Positions 53,699-64,000 of a stretch of DNA of 64,000 nt are shown here, in pieces. The notes beneath the pieces were generated by a model. The model was not told where the DNA came from and did no database searches. It worked only from the letters and a program-made list of their open reading frames with translations. Origin of the DNA: Phlebopus portentosus. Lineage: Eukaryota; Basidiomycota; Agaricomycetes; Boletales; Boletinellaceae. The DNA lies in assembly GCA_037892935.1 (NCBI GenBank), contig JAYXKI010000006.1, positions 1,240,001-1,304,000 on the forward strand, given 5' to 3'. Position 1 is the stretch's first letter; the number at the start of each line of letters is the position of its first letter. Both the position numbers and the translations under genes were made by a program.

Positions 53699-55745
53699 AT
53701 GTCCACATCTACCACTCAAGACGCACCTACCGGCGCTATCGATCGCTCGACAGACCCGGCAGTAACAAACGATGCCTTCGTTAAGGATCTCGGACTAGAG
53801 GCTGTGAATCCATCACTGCAAAATTTTCCATCTGTTGGCTTGCATACCCAACTAGAACAGCTCCAGATGATTGATCAAGAGACCCCTGTTTCGCTGCGGA
53901 CTCAAAGGCTGCGACAGATAGCCTGTTATTTGTGTCTGTACATATCCGGATACAAGTGAGTCGCGGATTTCCGCTGGTTGTGCGGAGCTGTTGCACTGAC
54001 TACTGCAACACTTCTAGCTGTGGAGTTACCGGAACTCTTCTTCCGTCGATAGAAAAGATCTACCACCTCAGTTATTCGTCTGTCGCTCTTTTGTTCGTCG
54101 CATTTTGCGTCGGATATTTCTTGTCCGCTTTTGGGTCCGGGAAGGTCATAGAAAGGTATCCACAAATTTCAGTCTCTTCTATCATAAAGGTTTATCATGT
54201 ACAGATGGGGTTTCGGAATGACTTTCATCGGAGCCGGAATGTCAATGATGATCGGGGTCTGTGTATTCGACTATGCATCCTGTTTGATGTGCTTATTCGA
54301 GTCACCTAGATTATCATCAACTGTTCGCAGCTCGTTTCATTCGCGCTAATGTGCGTTGCTTTTGCTACCGTCGGAATGGGATTCGCAACACAGGTTTGTC
54401 ATTTACTTTCTCGTATACATGCTCTTAATGAACTTCTTTTTCAATAGCTTGGTCTAGCCAACGCATATTTCGCTACTCTTCCGCATCCGATGCTGCGGAT
54501 GGGTCTTTTGCATGGACTTTATGGTTCGGATCTTCCACGAGTTGATCGTTTGAATGAGTTATAAGACTGTTATCAGGCTTTGGTGCTTTCACGAGCCCTC
54601 TGGTCGCATCTACCTTCATTTCTCATCACATAAAGGTCCGTTTTCATCAGTTACACTCACCACTACATCAGAGTTTGATATATGCTCATTATAAACAGAT
54701 AAACCTGTTTTATTTGACATCGCTCGGTCTGATCGTTCCATCTATAATTATATCGTACTTTGCATTTGTACACGGTTCCGCACGGTACGACAGACTCCCG
54801 AGAGAACCGGTCGTTATTGTGACTCAGGATGCGGAAGTGGCGACTGCCACCCTGAAAGAGGTAGTGAGTAGATATGATGTCTGGATCCTGGCACTTTTCT
54901 TGCTTTTCTACATCGGGTAAGTGTGAATTCTCGTCCAGGGACCAATATTAATTCTTTCTTCTTCACTTTAAAGGGCTGAAGAGTCTATGTAAGTCGTCAT
55001 TGTAGTGGTATTCATATCGTACTCTCACCTTGGTGTTCTAGTGGTGGCTGGATCGTCTCTTACATGGAGGTCGTCCGACATGGCAGTGCCGGAGGGGCTG
55101 CCTGGGTTGCTTCCGGTTTCTATCTCGGTGAGATTCTTTGCAATTTCGAAAACATCAACGCATTAATATGCTATCCGCATTATCCTAGGCATCGCTGTGG
55201 GCAGGGTGTGCTTGCCTTTCTTCAATCTCCTCATTGGAGAACGCCGAGTTGTCCTGTTATATATCATCCTCGCCGGAGGGCTCCAAGCCATTTCATGGGC
55301 AGTCAAAAGCTTCGGAGCAGTATGTACATTCTATCCCTTCCGTTTTCTTCACAGCACTCAACAGATTTATATTTGTCGTGGTTGAAGACTGCTGTGGCGA
55401 CCGCACTCGTCGGGTTCGTCATCTCGACATTCTACACCGCTGCCATCCACATGGCTTCGAAGCTTCTTCCAAGAAGGATGCACACGTCCGCTATGACGAT
55501 GATCTCCAGCATCGGCCAGAGCGGAAGCGCGATCTTCCCTTTCATTATAGGTGAGCGAGCATCAAGAAATTAATTGACTTCGCGACTTCTTATGTTGTAA
55601 CTGCATTCTGATAACCGATATTACGATAGGTGTGATAAGCAATAATAAAGGCATCTGGACGGTGCAGCCTTCTATCGTCGCATTGCTTGCGGGCCAGTTC
55701 ATTTGCTGGTCTCTTGTCCCGAGAGTCGGCAGACGTGCTGAATAA
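53699..55745 (+). CDS. MFS transporter (BSC6-like)
   Basis: Many short exons. ATG 53699 opens a hydrophilic leader (MSTSTTQDAPTGAIDRSTDP). Membrane segments follow: QIACYLCLYISGY, joined to CGVTGTLLPSIEKIYHLSYS, ALLFVAFCVGYFLSAFGSGK, WGFGMTFIGAGMSMMIGV, MCVAFATVGMGFATQ, LGLANAYFATLPHPMLRMGL, GFGAFTSPLVASTFISHH, YLTSLGLIVPSIIISYFAFV, DVWILALFLLFYIG, ESIGGWIVSYMEVVRHGSAG, GRVCLPFFNLLIGERRVVLL, TALVGFVISTFYTAAIHMAS and GQSGSAIFPFIIG, ending FICWSLVPRVGRRAE. The pattern resembles fungal MFS members annotated as BSC6/FucP-like; the substrate is unknown. The splice between about 54270 and 54350 is not resolved. It is the nearest plus-strand gene to the repeat-peptide precursor. Confidence 0.85.
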
Positions 55746-56777
55746 ACTCAGCGTCCTCGGACATCGCTGAGTTCGACGCACGATCATGATCATCCACGCA
55801 AACTTGGCAAGTCCGCACTCACGATATCCAATTCTTTAAATAGATGCTATTCATGAATATACTGTACAATAGAACTCGGTGTACATGCTTGTACTGTAGA
55901 CGTTCCGGTTATCGAAACTATTATATTCTTACAGATTTGTCCAGCCGTCGAGAGACTGCAAATGGCTACAGAGAATGACAGCTATTCCATTCCCTCAAGT
56001 AGCCTTCTGTGGTCGGATAAAACGTGAGCGGCAAAGAAGAATGCGGTGAATAATGTTTGCTCTCACAAGCCTCTACAACAATAAGGGTGATGTTCGAAAA
56101 TCGAAATCGAAAGTTAGCAGCGTGCTACGTGAACGCGGGAACCATTGCATTATCCTATTTCGCCGAAACGCTGGGAGACGTAGAGATATAACGTTCAGAG
56201 AGAGACTCTTACTTACCAATAGTGCCTTTTCCATTCCTCTGTAGCTCAATTAGTTAAAAAGCTATTTAATCCCACCAATGCTTGTGCTCCTGTTCGAAGA
56301 CGCTCACTCGACTATGAAAGGCCCTCCTTACAATCTAAATTTGAGTAAGCTCTGTGCGGCTGGTTGAGCGCCTCTCGTACATTTAGTTCACCGAAGACGC
56401 GACACCCGGGGCTCCGTCGGTGCTCTCGTGTCTCCAAATAAACATTGACTTTTGCAAATATAAATCCACTATCATGTGCTACGTTGCACGGCTTTAAGGT
56501 CGTATGGTGTCTCCCGTGAACAGGTAAAGAGTTTTCGTGACTGACAACTTGTGAACAGGGTTACTTGGCGCGAGGCAGTCGACCACAGGTATCGATTATG
56601 GGGATAAACTCGCTGCACCAGGCCTGGTGTAGACGGTCAAACGGTCTTTCAAAGTCAGGAGTCAAAAGGGAGTTTTTGTGACGTTCACATCCGCAAACTT
56701 AGGTGTTCACGAAGCCTTGCAAGGGACACACAGAAAACAAAGGGGAATAAGATTATAGCAATCATAGAAGTACAAGT
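55746..56777. other. Converging 3' region
   Basis: 1 kb between MFS and RPT2 stops. It contains a perfect 14-bp palindrome, CACCAGGCCTGGTG (56616-56629), and a stretch near 56232-56310 that loosely resembles a tRNA D-arm and T-loop but does not fold. No gene supported. Confidence 0.45.
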
Positions 56778-58459
<1,682 letters not shown>

Positions 58460-58743
58460 TATTGATTAAAATATGTATCCCTAAACGACTCGAATGTTTA
58501 TTTGTGAAGAGATGCAAAGTGAGCGCAAGTTTGAAGAGTCGGAGTAGAAGGGTCAGGAGCTGACGCAAGCGCAAATCGCGACGCGTAACCTTCAGAAATT
58601 GAAGCACGTGACTTACGGGACGTGTTTTCCGACAAGTTGAAAATATATTATTTTGTAGACTTTCAGTGGAAAACGAATTGTCTTAAATACAATTCCAGGT
58701 ACACAGTACATACAGGCAGAGGGGAAAAGAAACAAACATGGAA

Positions 58744-60090
58744 CTAGTTCTTTGAGGACATCTTCCTCATGAACGACCTCATCCTTTCCTGGGCCCTCCT
58801 CCTTCTCTCAATATCATTCACAACGCTCGCATTCGACTTCTGCAAGCTCAGACTATCACGAGGCGCAACAGTATATGTCCTGAGGTCGGCGTTCGGAATC
58901 TGGACAGCATTCCTTCTGACACGGCGTGCGTCTTCCTCGCGCATCTTGGCGAGAATGGTGTTAAGACGAGCAGGCTGTGGTGCATTTCGCGGGCCTGCGT
59001 CTTCGGCAGAAGGTGCCACGGGGATGAGGCGGTCACGGTATGAGGAACTGCGTTTGATGATTGGTCGGGACCATGCAGCGACCAGGTCGTTCGCCATCCG
59101 TGCGATGGGTGTCGTCACCCGCTTGCATTTTGTATAGAAGAGCACGATTCGACCTAATCCAGACTCCTTAAGCGAGTTAGTGTCGATGTACATCTTCGTG
59201 AGTTGCTCGAATAAGAACGTCTGAATGTTGAGCGCAGGGAGAGAGCGGTCCGGAAGTGGCTCAAGCCAACGACGCACGCCTTCAAGCAAGTTATTGTCCA
59301 TAATCGACTGCGCAAGGGAAGACCTGTCCAAATAAAACTCGCATTAGCATGAAAGGGGCTAGCGGAATCGCAAGGGCTTACTTTTGCAAGACCTCCTTGA
59401 CGCGAGGAAGGAGCTTTAGCTTCGAAATGGCAGGTTGCTTTTCTCGGTTCGCATCATCGTCCTCTGCCGCAGCTTTGAGCATCTCTTCCCGCAGCTGTGA
59501 GACTTCCTCATCTGCAAAACGTTCGATCATTTCTTCATCCTGGTCCTTCCTACGCTTTTTCGGCCGATTCGTCTTCTTGGTCTTGACGATGGCATCTATT
59601 TTTCTCTCCAGTGCCCTCTTCTTTTCTGAACATGTCAAAGAGAGTGTTAGTCTCGGACAACCACTAAGAGTGAGGAATGTTGGGAAGCTCACTCTGCTCT
59701 TCAGTAAGATCTTCTTCGGGCTCTGGCACAATAACACGTTGCCTCCTCTTCCGTTTCTTCACCACTACTGGCCGACCCTCCTCATCCGTATGTCTCCTCA
59801 CTTTCTTTTTCTTCGGTGCCTTCTCCTGCACGTATTCATCGGCAGAGTCGCTAGCCGACCCATACTCGGATCGAGGAGGTGGAGGCGAAGCGCGATGCCT
59901 CTCAAGGCGCTCCTCATGAAGATCTGCTGCTCATTCAGTTGTGTCGCTCTTGTTAAGGCCAAATGCCACTTACCCTCCTCTGCGGATGATAGCTCTGAGT
60001 CGGAGCCACCGAAGATATCTCTTTCAAGAAGCTATACAAACATCAAACCCTATTCTATAGCACTTGAGGCTAAATACTTACATTCGACAT
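58744..60090 (-). CDS. IWS1: Transcription elongation factor IWS1/SPN1
   Basis: ATG at 60088-60090 gives MSN, then an intron, then [19 protein letters not shown]. An acidic and basic low-complexity N-terminus follows ([27 protein letters not shown]). Then [20 protein letters not shown] and the conserved TFIIS N-terminal-like core: [80 protein letters not shown] and AAWSRPI. A basic C-terminus ends MRKMSSKN at 58744. IWS1/Spn1 binds Spt6 and travels with RNA polymerase II. Four exons; the length is normal for a fungal orthologue. Confidence 0.93.
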
Positions 60091-61302
60091 CGTTGCTGCT
60101 GTTGAGGTAGACGAGCTGACTGAGATGAGCTCAAGCTTTACATAAACATCTGAGTTACATAAGCGTTGGTCAAGGGGAGGATCAGATATTCCAGCAGCAG
60201 ATCAGATCTTCCAATCCACAACACCCCACATTCATTCGCAAAGTGCTCGTTGGCACCGCACTGCTTCTTCTATTACTTATTGAAATTCAGGCTAATTCAG
60301 CATTCAATTCTTCCGTTGTGTGGTTGCGTCCAATGAATGTCCGTTTTTGAAAGAGTGGCACGCTCACGTTCGGCTGGTCGGCAAGAGAGTGTGCGCCGCA
60401 AAGCATGTTTTTTGACGACAAATGACCTGAAACGATTCCCACCTAACCGTCAGGGACCGTGCATGTTTTAGTGCTCACTTTTACTGAGTAGGATGCATAA
60501 ATTTTGAAGGAGTTTAGTTATCTCTGGTAGAAGCTGAAATTAGCCAGGGCTATCGATGCATTTCCCGATCTTCGCTGTCGATTTGGCAGCACCGGTGCCT
60601 TGGAGGGCACCGGGTCAAGAAGCGGCGCTCAATGACATTCCGCGAAGAGTTTGGATCGCACGTTGCATCAATCCATGTCGCCGCAGGGGCGAATAACTTG
60701 TTGTAATTGTTATGGAGCTGGAATTGCTGTAGATGGATGAATTTCGAGAGAGAGAAAGATGACATAGCGACGAAATATGAAATTGTTGAAATTGCAAGGG
60801 AGATTAGTTGAAATAGTAATATTTTTTGCGAAAGGTCGACGTTGCTGCGGCCCTCTGGCGGTAGTCATTGGGCGCGAAGTGTATACGTAAGAGTGGATAT
60901 GACCTAATTGAGAATTGAGTATGATGACGCAAGCAGCAATGACTTGACTTGCGGAGCGAGCTTCGCGATCGGAGGGGCTGAAGCTTCGCTTCTTAACTGT
61001 AACCTAATTTCTCCGCAAATTCGTACGTCCTCGTCGTGTACTTACTCGTATTTTCGTTCGACGATAAGCAGTAACGCTTGTCGACCTCTGCTGAAGAGTG
61101 TAGTGTAGCATCCGAGAGAGTAAATGTTTTGGCGGGTACGGTGATGAGTATTCCGTCACCATCGCTTCCCTCATTTAGCCGAATTTTGCCGAACTGATCC
61201 AAGCGCCGTTCATAGAAATAGTTCCATTTTCGTCCCAGTTTCCTCTCTGCTTTCGGTCCTCTCCTTCGGCCTCTCCGTAACTGCCTTCCTTCGTTCTCGC
61301 CC
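60091..61302. other. 1.2-kb divergent promoter region
   Basis: Lies between the IWS1 start (-) and the next plus-strand gene. CT-rich sequence at 61225-61300 (TCCTCTCTGCTTTCGGTCCT) probably forms the leader of the plus-strand gene. An approximate inverted repeat GGCACCGGTGCC occurs near 60588-60599, a perfect 12-bp palindrome. No gene supported. Confidence 0.45.
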
Positions 61303-63374
61303 ATGTCCGTCGCCGTCCAGGCGATGGTGGGCGCAGCCCCGGCCCCCGCGATTTCCAATCGTGGATCCCCTTCGCCTTCGGCCGTCGAACGCAGTCAGCT
61401 TATTGACATCTCTTCAAAGCCGTCCTTTTCTCGCCGACCCTTACCTCCAGTTCCCGGCGTTACTCGCAACTCGAGCGTCATGTCCTCTTCGCCACTGTCG
61501 CGCCCAGCCCGTGCAAGCTTCATCTCGAGCGCTCGCTCCATGGGTCTAGCCACAATATGCTCAAACATGCGTGTTCTGTCGTGTTTACTGAGGTTTCTGA
61601 CTTGGTCGGACTTTCACTCACTCAGTGGCACATCTCGTGGCATTCGCCGTTTGTTCCTTGATGCAAACGTCAAAGAGACCGTCTTTGCGCGATTTATCCC
61701 TGGTTACCGCATAGCCTTGAAGGAGAGAGACAGAAGGTTGTGGGAGGACAATATCAGGATGACCTATGCGGATCTCGGACTTCTCAGTGAGTGCCGCTCG
61801 TGGTCTTCTCATCAAAAGTGAAGTCTGAATGCTTATTCCGTAGTTGCCGCGCTGGATTTGCCCTTGCATCGGTATCCTATGCAGGCACTATCGGTGCTGT
61901 CTAGTGATCTGCCTACTTGGGAGCAGATAAACACCACTAAACTTTTCCGGTCGTATTCTCTAGGTCATTCTCGTGCTGTTTTGCTATTACAAAACTTAGT
62001 ATACAGCAGTACTCGCCCGGTTCCTTCTGACCTTGATGCTCCCTTGTTAAGACCGAGCGGGTCCCCATCACAAACAGGACTACGCGAATTGACCTTCCCT
62101 GCTCCTCTCGCATACGCCGATCTGGACATGACAAATGGCAGCAGTAGTTCCAGTAAGAGCAGACCGCCTTCGGACAGCGGTGATACTGCGGCCCGTTCCT
62201 CTTCCTTCAGCTCGAAGATGGTCGTTCCAAAGTCTCTCAAACGGCACAGCAAAAAATGGGGTCCAGAAAATGGAAGCCTCGAATCAGACTTACGGAAATC
62301 CAAACGTGACCGCAGCACCTCTCGGATTTCCATCTTTGGAGGACAACGTCCCCCACCGTTGCCACAGCCTTCAACCGAGCCCGATGCGTTGCGGTACTAT
62401 TCTGGGAGCTGGCGACGCTCGTACTACGTTCCGCCACCGAGCGATGATGGCGTATTGAAGCCGCCCAAGCGCAGATTTGTAACATCACGCTATTCGAGCA
62501 ACTCATCGCTTGGAAGCTCGCCATCTCCGAGTTCCAGCAGACTCGCCGCAACTCCTAATAACGCCTCGTCGCCGCATGACCTTTATTCTGCTACGACCAG
62601 AAGTCGGGCGCCGATTTTACGTGTATTTGTTCCCTGTGCTGAGTTCACCGATGAAGTCATAACAGCATGCGAAGACCAGCTCATTGACGACGGCCTTTGG
62701 GAACACATGTCCGTTGGCGACGTTGTATGCAATTTTGGTTACGTTCCTCTTGCCGAGGAACCAGAAGAAAATGGGCAGGAAAAAGATCATAGGCGGTGGC
62801 TTGTTTTCACCGGCGCGCAGCTGGAAATATACCGTCCGACGCAGCCTCCTCCTATTACGGGTGCACTCAGTCTTCCTTCTCCTTTATATTACACGCATAT
62901 ACTCCCCCCTTTCATAAACCCACGATTGCGCCTTATCCTCCCATCATTTCGTGCTCATTACTCTCTTGCACCGTTGGCTACGAGGGTTACTTCGCCTCAG
63001 ACTCCTGGAGGATATGCACGTGTGAAGACTTTTGCATGGCTTGCGAGCTTCGATGTCTACTCTTCCCCTGGCTCGCTTGTAAGCTCGGGATGGGCTGGTG
63101 AATGGGTCCTTCAGGGCGAAGGCACGCCGGAAGGCAAGATTGCTTTGCAAGACGCTCTCCGCGGCGGTCAGGAGACCGAGCACGAGTACGAGGTCATGCT
63201 TGAGAACTGCGGCGCAGGGAAACTTTGGCTTAGGTCGGTCCCGAGGCTGATATTCTTTTCCTCTTGGCGTGTTGCCTTGCTAACAATAGTTATTTTCTTC
63301 CCAGGATGATTGCTTCTGCCCCGAGTGCGAGGCGATCGGATTGTACTAACCTTCGGACTTTCTCAGTGGATTGA
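61303..63374 (+). CDS. Conserved basidiomycete protein with F-box-like segment
   Basis: Three exons from ATG 61303. The N-terminal Ser/Pro-rich leader (PSFSRRPLPPVPGVTRNSSV) is followed by an F-box-like stretch, RVLSCLLRFLTWSDFHSLSG, and FARFIPGYRIALKERDRRLW. An intron (about 61788-61845) leads to the large exon: LPLHRYPMQALSVLSSDLPT, LGHSRAVLLLQNLVYSS, low-complexity Ser/Arg-rich sequence, then a folded C-terminal domain (RAPILRVFVPCAEFTDEVIT, LWEHMSVGDVVCNFGYVPLA, RRWLVFTGAQLEIYRPTQPP, FAWLASFDVYSSPGSLVSSG and GAGKLWLR). A final intron at 63233-63305 adds MIASAPSARRSDCTNLRTFS. I know of similar uncharacterised basidiomycete proteins but no function. Stop at 63372-63374. Confidence 0.8.
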
Positions 63375-64000
63375 ACTTTTCTTATTTTGTTCATCTCTCT
63401 TCTGACCGCACTGAATACTTTTATCAACTTTTGTTCATATATCACAATCCAATGCCTCGTCTATCTCCTAACACATCCCCATTCACATTCGCATATTGTC
63501 TTATTTTGCTATTTCCCATCTCATCCAGTCTTTCTTGCGTCTGTCAGCATAACTCACTTTCATCTGACTGAATCTCGCATCTATTCATTTTTTCTTCCCT
63601 TCATCTCTCCTCAACGCATTAGCTCATGTCTGCTCTGCAATCATTCATTCATTTACAAACAACACATCAACGTTTACAAAAACACTATTTTCTGTCTTCC
63701 CTTTTTCATCACTTTTTCACCTTCATTTGCGCTGTGGACATTTTTTTCCTACCCTAGGCTGAGAACATTCTTACATATTTCTTCTATAGTTTAGTAGATG
63801 TACAGCGCCGTTTTTGATTGTTGTACGCAACTCTGTACATGTACTTTATTAGCAAAGTACTTAAAAATAATAATGAAGCTGGCCGATGAGCCTGATACCG
63901 CGTTTGGTAACTGCCGATCATTCAATGGTCGGCTGGAAAGGTGTTTCAATTTCCGCGTGCGCGCGTCTGCATTCAAGTTTCCTTCTGAACTCTTTTAGAC
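63375..64000. other. 3' UTR and right edge
   Basis: Pyrimidine-rich plus strand to about 63790, consistent with a long 3' UTR, then mixed sequence. Frames are Ser/Phe/Leu composition artefacts. No gene seen before the window edge. Confidence 0.5.

Noticed and set aside
56232..56310. tRNA-like string (TGTAGCTCAATTAGTTA ... TGTTCGAAG)
   Set aside because: The D-arm and T-loop words are present but I find no matching acceptor or anticodon stems.

Overview
The window looks like nuclear DNA of a basidiomycete fungus, most likely an Agaricomycete (mushroom group). Genes are dense and on both strands. Most are split by many short introns of about 50-70 nt with GT..AG ends, and several proteins have recognisable fungal orthologues. 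I see no rRNA, no CRISPR array, no convincing tRNA and no intact transposon. About 22 protein genes can be supported, one of them cut by the left edge.

Layout. 1-240 is the 3' end of a gene entering from the left. 670-2000 is a tandem array of diverged ~556-bp units. 2326-4652 is a MUP1/LAT-type amino-acid permease (+). 5757-7721 is an OMA1-like mitochondrial M48 peptidase (-). 8145-11519 is the NEDD4-type HECT ligase RSP5 (-), and 11822-13078 a Sec14/CRAL-TRIO lipid-transfer protein (+). 15593-17190 is a protein with one C-terminal membrane segment (-). 19171-21508 is an F-box/LRR protein (+), and 22104-25535 a VTC polyphosphate polymerase (-). 27505-28965 is a Gfo/Idh/MocA oxidoreductase (-), divergent from an ACS-family MFS permease at 29389-31249 (+). 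31793-33494 is the Rag GTPase GTR2/RagC (+), 33891-36124 a MYND-finger protein (-), and 36868-38861 an arrestin-like protein (+). 40391-43708 is an atypical G-alpha subunit (-), divergent from a PPIL3-type cyclophilin at 43894-45477 (+). 46739-47965 is capping protein beta (-). 48272-49668 is a peroxisomal adenine-nucleotide carrier (-), divergent from a class-I methyltransferase at 49883-50998 (+). 51324-52069 is a secreted nine-repeat peptide precursor (-). 53699-55745 is an MFS transporter (+), 56778-58459 is proteasome ATPase RPT2 (-), 58744-60090 is IWS1/SPN1 (-), and 61303-63374 is a conserved F-box-like protein (+).

How genes may work together. RSP5, an arrestin-like protein, a methionine-type permease and GTR2 are textbook partners in amino-acid uptake control and TORC1 signalling, but here they are dispersed and their proximity may be chance. 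The oxidoreductase/MFS divergent pair looks like a small catabolic or uptake unit.

The most interesting item is the gene at 51324-52069. It has a signal peptide followed by nine copies of a ~15-17 residue motif with core GAPLGETFR. The first three repeats are each carried on their own phase-1 exon and the last six are in one exon. The peptide core is conserved although the codons differ, so the peptide appears to be under selection. Other notable points are 9-, 10- and 21-nt microexons inside core domains, two genes whose coding sequence is interrupted directly after the ATG, and a G-alpha that lacks the catalytic switch II glutamine and has 522- and 922-nt introns.
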